Shown here: in pieces, positions 25,666 to 32,690 of the stretch
How positions within the stretch are numbered: the first letter of the stretch is position 1
Layout: each line of letters opens with the position of its first letter
Assembly: GCF_009765905.1 (NCBI RefSeq)
Contig: NZ_LMUO01000015.1
Coordinates: forward strand, 1,086,565 to 1,150,564
DNA length: 64,000 bases
Reading direction: 5' to 3'
DNA from: Mucilaginibacter sp. L196
Lineage (GTDB): Bacteria; Bacteroidota; Bacteroidia; Sphingobacteriales; Sphingobacteriaceae
Notes under the pieces: model-generated
What the model was told of the DNA's origin: nothing
Databases searched by the model: none
The model's input: the letters and a program-made list of their open reading frames with translations, nothing else
Program-made: the position numbers and the translations under genes

Positions 25666-26571
25666 ATGATTCAAACATCCCGCAGAAAATTTTTAATAAA
25701 CAGCGCTGTTTTAGCGGCAGGCACAGCTTTATTACCTAACGAACTTTTCTCATCACCAACAAAAAAAATTGAACGTCTTGGCCTGCAACTTTATACCGTT
25801 CGTGATGCCATGCATGCCGATCCAACAGGCACGCTTAAACAGTTAGCGGCAATTGGGTACAAGCATTTAGAACATGCTGGTTACAGCGATGGGAAATTTT
25901 ACGGTTTAAGTGTTAATGATTTTAAAAAGGTTTTGGATGATAACCTGCTGAACATGACCAGCGGACACGTAGTATTACAGCAAAAGCACTGGGATGCCGC
26001 CAAAAATGATTTTACCGATGAATGGAAAAAAACCCTCGATGATGCTTCCGATATCCACCAAAAATACCTGATAAGCCCTGGACTGGACGATAATTTAAAG
26101 CATGATTTTAATGCCTTTAAAGCATTTATGGATGTATTTAACAAATGCGGCGAGTTATGTAAAAGTAAAGGCCTGGTATTCGGTTACCATAACCACGATT
26201 TTGAGTTCACAACCATATTTGGTAATGACAGGATGTACGATTTAATATTAGCCAATACTGATCCTGCATTGGTTACCCAGCAATTGGATATTGGCAATAT
26301 GTATTCAGCAGGTGCTATGCCGATGGATTATATCAAGAAATATCCCGGCAGGTTTGAGTTAATGCATGTAAAGGATGTAATTAAAAAAGACGATGGTAAG
26401 TATGAAAATACCTTGCTTGGTAAAGGCCTATTACCATTAAAAGAAATATTAAAAACAGCCCGCAAAACTGGTACATCCCAGTTTATTATTGAACAGGAGG
26501 ATTACCAGGGAATGGACCCGATAGCCAGTACTGTAATTGACCTGAAAGTTATGCAGGATTGGGGTTACTAA
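25666..26571 (+). CDS. Tat-exported sugar phosphate isomerase/epimerase-like TIM barrel protein
   Basis: A 301-residue protein with a twin-arginine signal (QTSRRKFLINSAVLAAGTAL) and a xylose-isomerase-like TIM barrel (AP_endonuc_2). Barrel signatures are RLGLQLYTVRDAM, GYHNHDFEF (about residue 183) and QLDIGNMYSAGA with metal-ligand type Glu/His/Asp positions, ending FIIEQEDYQG. Family members bind a divalent metal and isomerise or epimerise sugars or keto-sugars. Export folded through Tat means it works in the periplasm. It follows the TolB-like gene after 2 nt and precedes a Tat-exported oxidoreductase, so both likely act on the same periplasmic substrate. Confidence 0.9.
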   Translation: MIQTSRRKFLINSAVLAAGTALLPNELFSSPTKKIERLGLQLYTVRDAMHADPTGTLKQLAAIGYKHLEHAGYSDGKFYGLSVNDFKKVLDDNLLNMTSGHVVLQQKHWDAAKNDFTDEWKKTLDDASDIHQKYLISPGLDDNLKHDFNAFKAFMDVFNKCGELCKSKGLVFGYHNHDFEFTTIFGNDRMYDLILANTDPALVTQQLDIGNMYSAGAMPMDYIKKYPGRFELMHVKDVIKKDDGKYENTLLGKGLLPLKEILKTARKTGTSQFIIEQEDYQGMDPIASTVIDLKVMQDWGY

Positions 26572-26675
26572 GTAACATATTTATGGCGTGGTGTATCTTT
26601 TTAAATAAATTACTAAGTTTGATGTACCGGAGCTAAATTGATTTTATAACTACCTATATAAATAATTTATAACCA

Positions 26676-28136
26676 ATGACCGATAAACCAATTGATTCAT
26701 CTTTGAATACCTCGCGCAGAGGTTTTATTAAAAGCAGTTCCATTGCGGCTGCAGGCATTATGATTGTTCCCCGCTATGTTTTAGGCGGAAAAGGTTTTAT
26801 TGCACCAAGCGATAAACTTGTAATTGCATCTGTTGGCGCAGGTGGCAAAGGCCAAAGCGACATTGCCAATTTCTATGCCAGTGGTAACGCCGAAATAGGC
26901 TATCTATGTGATGTGGATACGCGCAGCGCCGCCAAAACGGTAGCCAAATTCCCGAAAGCTAAATTTTATAAGGATTGGCGCGAGATGCTGGATAAAGATC
27001 ACAAGAATTTTGATGCTGTATCTGTATCTATTCCTGATCATAATCATGCTATAGTCGCTTTGTCTGCCATGCAGATGGGCAAGCATGTATACGTACAAAA
27101 ACCATTAGCACATGATGTTTTTGAGGCTCGGGCCTTAACACATGCCGCTAAAAAATATAATGTAGTAACCCAAATGGGTAACCAGGGTTCATCAAACGAT
27201 GGGGTAAGGCGCTTGCGCGAATGGTACGATGCAGGTGAGATTGGCGATGTACACACCGTTTATTGCTGGACAGATCGCCCGGTTTGGCCGCAAGGCATCC
27301 CATGGCCAACTACAAAAGCCGATATCCCTAAAGAGTTGGATTGGGATTTGTGGTTAGGAACTGCTCCTTCTAAAGATTACGTAAACAAATTAGTGCCCTT
27401 CAATTGGCGTGGCTGGTGGGACTATGGCACCGGCGCACTTGGCGATATGGGATGCCATATAGTTGAAGCTCCGTTTCGTGTGCTTGATCTGCAATATGTT
27501 AAGGATGTGCAATCAAGCGTAGGAACTGTTTATGTAGATAATTTCAAAAAAGGATATTTTCCGGATAGTTGTCCGCCATCAAGTCATATCACCCTTACTT
27601 TCCCTAAAACAGCTAAGACCCAGGGCGATGTTACCGTACACTGGATGGACGGCGGCATACAACCTGAACGCCCTGTTGAATTAGGCCCGAATGAAGATTT
27701 CGGCGATAATGGCAATGGTATGCTCTTCATCGGCACAAAAGGAAAAATGATGGCCAGTACTTACTCATTAAATCCGCAATTGTTGCCAACCTCACGTACA
27801 GCTCAGTCTACTGTGCCGCAAACAATTAAGCGTGTCCCGGGCGGACAGGATGGGCATTATGCGCAATGGGTAAATGCAGCTATTGCCGGTAAACCCGATG
27901 ATGTGAGTTCACCATTTAAACTGGCTGGCCCGTTAACAGAAGCTTTGTTGATGGCAAATCTTTCTATCCGCGGGCATGATATTCAAAAACAACGTGCTGA
28001 CGGCAAAGGCTTTGATTATCCCGGCCAAAACATAAAACTGATATGGGACAACGATGCCATGCGGGTAACCAATTTTGATGATGTAAATCAATTCATAAAA
28101 CGCGAGTACCGCGAAGGCTGGAAAGTGTTAAGTTAA
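26676..28136 (+). CDS. Tat-exported Gfo/Idh/MocA family oxidoreductase
   Basis: A 486-residue NAD(P)-type oxidoreductase. The twin-arginine signal is TSRRGFIKSSSIAAAGIM (residues about 12-29). The Rossmann motif is VIASVGAGGKGQSDIANF (about 50-67), followed by VSIPDHNHA and MGKHVYVQKPLAHDV, where the Lys of the EKP-like motif is retained as QKP. Extended C-terminal segments (GWWDYGTGALGDMGCHIVEA and the C-terminal 150 residues) are typical of the secreted Bacteroidota branch. A tightly bound cofactor is expected because free NAD is absent from the periplasm. The next oxidoreductase gene starts 3 nt after its stop. Likely role: oxidising a hydroxyl of a sugar to a ketone. Confidence 0.93.
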   Translation: MTDKPIDSSLNTSRRGFIKSSSIAAAGIMIVPRYVLGGKGFIAPSDKLVIASVGAGGKGQSDIANFYASGNAEIGYLCDVDTRSAAKTVAKFPKAKFYKDWREMLDKDHKNFDAVSVSIPDHNHAIVALSAMQMGKHVYVQKPLAHDVFEARALTHAAKKYNVVTQMGNQGSSNDGVRRLREWYDAGEIGDVHTVYCWTDRPVWPQGIPWPTTKADIPKELDWDLWLGTAPSKDYVNKLVPFNWRGWWDYGTGALGDMGCHIVEAPFRVLDLQYVKDVQSSVGTVYVDNFKKGYFPDSCPPSSHITLTFPKTAKTQGDVTVHWMDGGIQPERPVELGPNEDFGDNGNGMLFIGTKGKMMASTYSLNPQLLPTSRTAQSTVPQTIKRVPGGQDGHYAQWVNAAIAGKPDDVSSPFKLAGPLTEALLMANLSIRGHDIQKQRADGKGFDYPGQNIKLIWDNDAMRVTNFDDVNQFIKREYREGWKVLS

Positions 28137-28139
28137 TAT

Positions 28140-29291
28140 ATGAAGTTAAGATTAGGAATGATAGGCGGTGGGCAGGGCGCGTTTATAGGCGCTGTCCACC
28201 GCATCGCCGCCCGTATGGACGACGAATATGAATTGGTTTGTGGCGCGTTCAGCAGCAATGCGGAAAAGGCTAAAGCAAGTGGCTTATTATTGGGTTTATC
28301 ACCGGATCGTGTTTATGTATCGTACCAGGAACTCATCGAAAAGGAAAAACAATTACCCGAGGATGAGCGTGTACAGGTAATCAGCATAGTAACACCAAAT
28401 CACCTGCATTTCGGCCCGGCTAAACTGGCGTTGGAAAACGGTTTTCATGTAATACTGGATAAGCCGATGACTTTTTCATTAGCAGAGGCAAAAGAGCTTG
28501 AAAAAGTTGTTAAAGCAAGTGGCAAACGGTTTTGTCTTACCCATACTTATACCGGTTACCCCATGGTTAAAGAAGCCAGGCAGTTGGTTTCAGAGGGTAA
28601 ATTAGGTAAGATCAGAAAAGTTTATGTAGAATATCCGCAAGGCTGGCTAAGTACATTTTTAGAGGGTGAAGATAACAAACAAGCAAGCTGGCGAACTGAC
28701 CCAAGCAAAAGCGGTATTGCTGGTGCTATGGGCGATATTGGAACCCATGCCTTTAACTTAGCCGAATATGTGAGCGGCCTGCAGGTAACCAAACTTTGTG
28801 CCGATATTAATACCGTTGTTGAAGGCCGCAAATTGGATGATGACGGCGCAGCCCTGTTGAAATTCAATAACGGTGCAAGCGGTGTATTAATAGCATCGCA
28901 AGTTGCCGCTGGCGACGAAAATAACATCAAAGTAAGGGTTTACGGTGAAAAAGGCGGACTGGAATGGCAGCAGGATAATGCCAATACTTTACTTTTAAAA
29001 TGGTTAGACAAACCAGCTGAAATATTACGCACAGGCGCAGGCTATTTAAGTTCATATGCGACGCACAACGCCCGCGTACCTGCAGGGCATCCCGAAGGCT
29101 ACCTGGAAGCATTCGCCAATTTATACCGCAACTTCGCATTAAGTATTAAAGCGGATATTGCTGGGAAACCAGCCGAAAAGGAATGGCTCGATTATCCCGA
29201 TATAGAAGACGGCATCAGGGGGATGGCCTTTGTAGAGAACGTGATCGCATCCGGTAAGTCAGATATAAAGTGGACTGATTTTAAAATATAA
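28140..29291 (+). CDS. Cytosolic Gfo/Idh/MocA family oxidoreductase
   Basis: A 383-residue protein without a signal. The N-terminal Rossmann domain has LGMIGGGQGAFIGAVHRIAA (residues about 4-24). SIVTPNHLHFGPAKLALENG and VILDKPMTFSLAEAKEL carry the DKP version of the family Lys motif (about residue 108). GAMGDIGTHAFNLAEYVSG gives the His of the active site. The family oxidises or reduces sugar hydroxyl groups with NAD(P). It begins 3 nt after the exported paralogue. A cytosolic/exported pair suggests the same chemistry on both sides of the membrane. A 33-nt perfect palindrome follows before the next gene. Confidence 0.93.
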   Translation: MKLRLGMIGGGQGAFIGAVHRIAARMDDEYELVCGAFSSNAEKAKASGLLLGLSPDRVYVSYQELIEKEKQLPEDERVQVISIVTPNHLHFGPAKLALENGFHVILDKPMTFSLAEAKELEKVVKASGKRFCLTHTYTGYPMVKEARQLVSEGKLGKIRKVYVEYPQGWLSTFLEGEDNKQASWRTDPSKSGIAGAMGDIGTHAFNLAEYVSGLQVTKLCADINTVVEGRKLDDDGAALLKFNNGASGVLIASQVAAGDENNIKVRVYGEKGGLEWQQDNANTLLLKWLDKPAEILRTGAGYLSSYATHNARVPAGHPEGYLEAFANLYRNFALSIKADIAGKPAEKEWLDYPDIEDGIRGMAFVENVIASGKSDIKWTDFKI

Positions 29292-29303
29292 AATAGTAGA
29301 TAG

Positions 29304-29336
29304 ACTTACGAAGTTTTTAAAACTTCGTAAGTCTTA
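29304..29336. repeat. 33-nt near-perfect palindrome inside the sugar cluster
   Basis: AGACTTACGAAGTTTT (29304-29319), one T, AAAACTTCGTAAGTCT (29321-29336): 16 paired bases each side with a single central base. It fills most of the 65-base gap between the cytosolic oxidoreductase and the next isomerase. It could be a terminator/attenuator, an RNA-processing stem that sets different levels of upstream and downstream genes, or an operator. Confidence 0.8.
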
Positions 29337-29356
29337 CAGGTTAAAAAACAAACTAT

Positions 29357-30409
29357 ATGAAAACCATTAAAGGCCCGGCAATATTTTTAGCGCAATTTAT
29401 AGGTGCCGATGAACCTTTTAATAATTTAAAGTCCATCTGTCAGTGGGCAAAAGATTTAGGCTATAAAGGAGTGCAATTACCCACGCTTGATGATAGATTC
29501 ATCGACCTGAAAAAAGCTGCTGAAAGCAAAACCTATGCTGACGAACTGAATGGTTTGGTTAAGGAAGGCGGTTTAGAGATTACCGAACTATCAACCCACT
29601 TACAAGGGCAATTAGTTGCTGTCAACCCAGCTTACGATCAATTATTTGATGGTTTTGCACCCGAATCTTATCGTAATAATCCTAAAGCGAGGCAGCAATG
29701 GGCAGTTCAACAATTAAAATATGCTGCTAAAGCATCGCAAAATTTAGGCTTGAATGCCAGCGTTACCTTCAGCGGTGCGCTTATATGGCAAATGATGTAC
29801 CCCTGGCCGCAACGCCCGGCTGGAATTGTTGAGGATGCTTTTACTGAACTCGCCAAACGCTGGGAGCCAATCCTAAATGTTTACGATGAATACGGAATTG
29901 ACCTTTGCTTCGAGATTCACCCCGGTGAAGACTTGCACGATGGTATCACCTACGAAATGTTTTTAGAAAAGGTGAACAACCATCCGCGGGCCTGCTTGTT
30001 ATATGATCCGTCGCACTTTGTATTGCAATGTTTGGATTATCTGGAATATATCGACATTTATCATGAACGTATTAAAATGTTCCATGTAAAAGATGCCGAA
30101 TTTAACCCAACTGGTAGGCAGGGCGTTTACGGTGGTTACCAAAGCTGGATAAACAGGGCAGGGCGTTTCCGTTCTTTAGGTGATGGGCAGGTTGATTTTA
30201 AAAGCATATTCAGCAAATTGGCACAATATGATTTTAGCGGGTGGGCAGTATTGGAGTGGGAATGTGCCCTCAAAAACTCGGAAGATGGAGCACGTGAAGG
30301 AGCCGAATTTATCAAGAATCATATCATTAAAGTAACCGATAAGGCCTTCGATGATTTCGCCTCATCAGGCGGCGACGAAGCTTTCAACAAAAAAATATTA
30401 GGAATATAA
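29357..30409 (+). CDS. Cytosolic sugar phosphate isomerase/epimerase-like TIM barrel protein
   Basis: A 350-residue xylose-isomerase-like barrel, longer than its exported neighbours and with no signal peptide. LGYKGVQLPTLDDRF near the N-terminus, DLCFEIHPGEDLHDG (metal ligand Glu, about residue 190), LLYDPSHFVLQCLD, MFHVKDAEFNPTGRQG and the C-terminal WAVLEWECALK carry the expected Glu/Asp/His metal ligands. It probably acts after uptake on the product of the periplasmic enzymes, with the cytosolic oxidoreductase encoded just upstream. The exact reaction is unknown. Confidence 0.92.
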   Translation: MKTIKGPAIFLAQFIGADEPFNNLKSICQWAKDLGYKGVQLPTLDDRFIDLKKAAESKTYADELNGLVKEGGLEITELSTHLQGQLVAVNPAYDQLFDGFAPESYRNNPKARQQWAVQQLKYAAKASQNLGLNASVTFSGALIWQMMYPWPQRPAGIVEDAFTELAKRWEPILNVYDEYGIDLCFEIHPGEDLHDGITYEMFLEKVNNHPRACLLYDPSHFVLQCLDYLEYIDIYHERIKMFHVKDAEFNPTGRQGVYGGYQSWINRAGRFRSLGDGQVDFKSIFSKLAQYDFSGWAVLEWECALKNSEDGAREGAEFIKNHIIKVTDKAFDDFASSGGDEAFNKKILGI

Positions 30410-30431
30410 AACACATAACAATAACATCTAC

Positions 30432-30836
30432 ATGAAAAAGTCATTCATCATTTTCGGGCTAGCGCTGGCAATATCCGCCTGCGGAAACAACAAATCAAGC
30501 AACAGCTCAGGTACCGATACCACAGCTACCACCACTACCACAACATCATCAAGCCAAAACACATCGGTAGCCGTAAAGGATACTTTAGGCGAAGCATTAA
30601 TCCAAAAGAATGATTGCCTTACCTGCCATAAGCTCGATCAAAAAATTATTGGCCCTGCTTATATCGATGTAGCAAACAAATACACCGCATCGCCAGCTGT
30701 TATTGATACTTTGGCTAATAAGATAATCAAAGGTGGTTCAGGTAACTGGGGTAATATCGCTATGTCGCCGCATCCAAATTTATCAATGACAGATGCACAG
30801 GATATGGTGAGATACATCCTGTCGCTCAAAAAATAA
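30432..30836 (+). CDS. Cytochrome c class I lipoprotein
   Basis: A 134-residue protein. It has a lipoprotein signal (AISAC, mature Cys about residue 17), a Ser/Thr-rich linker (TDTTATTTTTTSSS), and one haem-binding motif CLTCH (about residue 58). The probable Met axial ligand is in IAMSPHPNLS, followed by DAQDMVRYILSL. It is a membrane-anchored periplasmic electron carrier. Placed between two isomerase genes in a cluster with a Tat-exported oxidoreductase, it is a good candidate to take electrons from sugar oxidation to the respiratory chain. That link is inferred from context only. Confidence 0.93.
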   Translation: MKKSFIIFGLALAISACGNNKSSNSSGTDTTATTTTTTSSSQNTSVAVKDTLGEALIQKNDCLTCHKLDQKIIGPAYIDVANKYTASPAVIDTLANKIIKGGSGNWGNIAMSPHPNLSMTDAQDMVRYILSLKK

Positions 30837-30858
30837 ACCAACAAACCAATATAAACCA

Positions 30859-31740
30859 ATGACAAATAGAAGAACGTTTTTAACCCAGGCCGGGATGCTT
30901 TCGGCGGGGATAATGATTGCCCCAAAGCTGGTGATGGCAAAGGGAAACAGCAATGTTGTAGGGCTTCAGCTATATAGTCTTCGCGACCAGTTAAAAGGCG
31001 GCGATGTAAAAGATGTTATAGCCAAAATAGCTAAAGCAGGTTATAAAGAGGTTGAAACATTTGGCTACAATAAAAAAGATGGTTTTTGGGGATTGGATGC
31101 AACCCAGTTTAGCAATGCCTTAAAAGATAATGGCTTGCGCACTCCAAGCGGGCATTTTGAGTTCGACAGCTTTTTTGCTACCGGAAATACAGATCAATTG
31201 CAAACCTATATTGATGCCGCGCACATTACCGGTATGGAATACATCATCGTTCCGCACCTGGATGGTGATTTTATAAAAACGGTTGACGACTTTAAAAAGA
31301 TTGCCGATAAAATAAGTGCTGCTGCCGAAATATGTAAAAAACAAGGCTTGAAATTCGGTTACCACAACCATAATTTTGAGTGGAAACAGGTTGGCGGTAC
31401 TACTTTTTATGATACAATATTAGATCGTACCGATCCAAATTTGGTAAAAATGGAAATGGACTTGTATTGGGTAGTTCGTACCGGTCAGGACCCGATAGAA
31501 ATTATTAAAAGACATCCGGGCAGGTTCTTCGCGTTCCATATTAAGGATATGGACAAAGCCAACCATAATATAAACACCGAGGTAGGCAACGGTACCATTG
31601 ATTTTAAAGCCATAATGGGTTACGCCAAGTTAGCTGGTGTAAAACACTTTATAGTGGAGCAGGAAAATTATACCAATATTGACCCATACGTGAGTATAGC
31701 GCAAAGCTGTTCCTACTGCAAAAATGTGCTGCATGTTTAA
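30859..31740 (+). CDS. Tat-exported sugar phosphate isomerase/epimerase-like TIM barrel protein
   Basis: A 293-residue paralogue of the protein at 25666-26571. The twin-arginine signal is NRRTFLTQAGMLSAGIMIAP (residues about 3-22). Barrel motifs are VVGLQLYSLRDQLKGG, KFGYHNHNFEWKQVGG (about residue 170), KMEMDLYWVVRTGQDP with metal-ligand Glu/Asp, FFAFHIKDMDK and the C-terminal FIVEQENYTN. It acts in the periplasm. Two similar exported barrels in one cluster suggest two successive or substrate-specific steps. Confidence 0.92.
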   Translation: MTNRRTFLTQAGMLSAGIMIAPKLVMAKGNSNVVGLQLYSLRDQLKGGDVKDVIAKIAKAGYKEVETFGYNKKDGFWGLDATQFSNALKDNGLRTPSGHFEFDSFFATGNTDQLQTYIDAAHITGMEYIIVPHLDGDFIKTVDDFKKIADKISAAAEICKKQGLKFGYHNHNFEWKQVGGTTFYDTILDRTDPNLVKMEMDLYWVVRTGQDPIEIIKRHPGRFFAFHIKDMDKANHNINTEVGNGTIDFKAIMGYAKLAGVKHFIVEQENYTNIDPYVSIAQSCSYCKNVLHV

Positions 31741-31761
31741 CAATCACTAAATAAAACTAAC

Positions 31762-32532
31762 ATGAAATATAAAATATTATTAACCGCGGTATTAGCAGCA
31801 AGTGCAATGATGGCTAATGCCCAACAAACTGCCAAGCCCGAAGATACCGAAGTTTGGAGTCCTGAACCGGCTGTAGTTACCCCTGGCAAAACTTGCGCTG
31901 ACGCACCATCAGATGCAATCATTTTATTCAATGGTACAAATCTTAGCCAATGGGTTTCCGCTCAGAACAGAACCCAGGCGGCAGATTGGAATGTGCATGA
32001 TGGCATTGTCACTGTAAACAAAAATTCAGGTAATATCGAAACGAAAAAGTTGTTCACCAATTACCAGTTACATATTGAATGGCGTATCCCTGCTGACATT
32101 ACCGGCACCGGGCAAGCAAGAGGAAATAGCGGTGTATTTTTGGCATCACTAGGCAAAGGCGATGCAGGCTATGAGCTACAGGTATTGGATTCATACAAAA
32201 ACAAAACCTACGTTAACGGTATGGCTGGTAGTATATACAAGCAGTTTATCCCGCTGGCAAACCCAGCCAGGCCACCGGGCGAATGGCAAACCTATGATGT
32301 GATCTGGACCGCGCCAACATTTAATAGCGATGGTTCGTTAAATACACCTGCCCGTGCCACCGTAATATATAACGGTGTTGTTGTTGAAAACAATGTTTCG
32401 CTATTAGGCCCTACATTATATATCGGCAAACCGGAATACAAGGCACATGGCCCGGCACCAATAAAGTTGCAAGCACACGGCGACAAAAGCGAGCCACTAA
32501 GCTTCAGAAATATTTGGGTAAGGGAACTTTAG
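31762..32532 (+). CDS. Secreted DUF1080 (3-keto-disaccharide hydrolase) family protein
   Basis: A 256-residue protein with a signal peptide (MKYKILLTAVLAASAMMANAQ). The DUF1080 jelly-roll fold is visible in DAIILFNGTNLSQWVSAQ (about residues 54-71), FTNYQLHIEWRIPAD, RGNSGVFLASLGKGDAGYEL, YELQVLDSY and the C-terminal PIKLQAHGDKSEPLSFRNIW. Proteins of this family cleave or bind glycosides oxidised at C3 of the sugar (3-keto-glycosides) and are found with Gfo/Idh/MocA and TIM-barrel enzymes. It closes the cluster and is followed by a terminator. Confidence 0.92.
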   Translation: MKYKILLTAVLAASAMMANAQQTAKPEDTEVWSPEPAVVTPGKTCADAPSDAIILFNGTNLSQWVSAQNRTQAADWNVHDGIVTVNKNSGNIETKKLFTNYQLHIEWRIPADITGTGQARGNSGVFLASLGKGDAGYELQVLDSYKNKTYVNGMAGSIYKQFIPLANPARPPGEWQTYDVIWTAPTFNSDGSLNTPARATVIYNGVVVENNVSLLGPTLYIGKPEYKAHGPAPIKLQAHGDKSEPLSFRNIWVREL

Positions 32533-32547
32533 ATTAATCATTTTTCA

Positions 32548-32606
32548 AATCCCCCCCTGGAGGGGGAGCGTCGGACAAGTGTAGTAGCAGGGGGGGGTAT
32601 CAGACA
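32548..32606. repeat. GC-rich repeat remnant
   Basis: AATCCCCCCCTGGAGGGGGA followed by GCGTCGGACAAG and a long G-run. The wording is like other C/G-run intergenic elements in the window (12729, 14660, 15566, 49570). No gene is present. Confidence 0.6.
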
Positions 32607-32637
32607 TGCTCCATTAAACAACATGTGAATCAAACAA

Positions 32638-32668
32638 AAAGGGAGCAAGTTTTAAACTTGCTCCCTTT
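32638..32668. terminator. Bidirectional terminator between DUF1080 and MG2/plug genes
   Basis: AAAGGGAGCAAGTTT (32638-32652), one T, AAACTTGCTCCCTTT (32654-32668): perfect 15-bp arms. It lies between convergent genes whose stops are at 32532 and 32691. Confidence 0.92.
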
Positions 32669-32690
32669 CTTATTTATGGTAGATGACCGT

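Noticed and set aside
24146..32532. Classic polysaccharide utilisation locus
   Set aside because: No SusC/SusD pair, glycoside hydrolase or hybrid sensor is present. The enzymes point to oxidative sugar processing instead.
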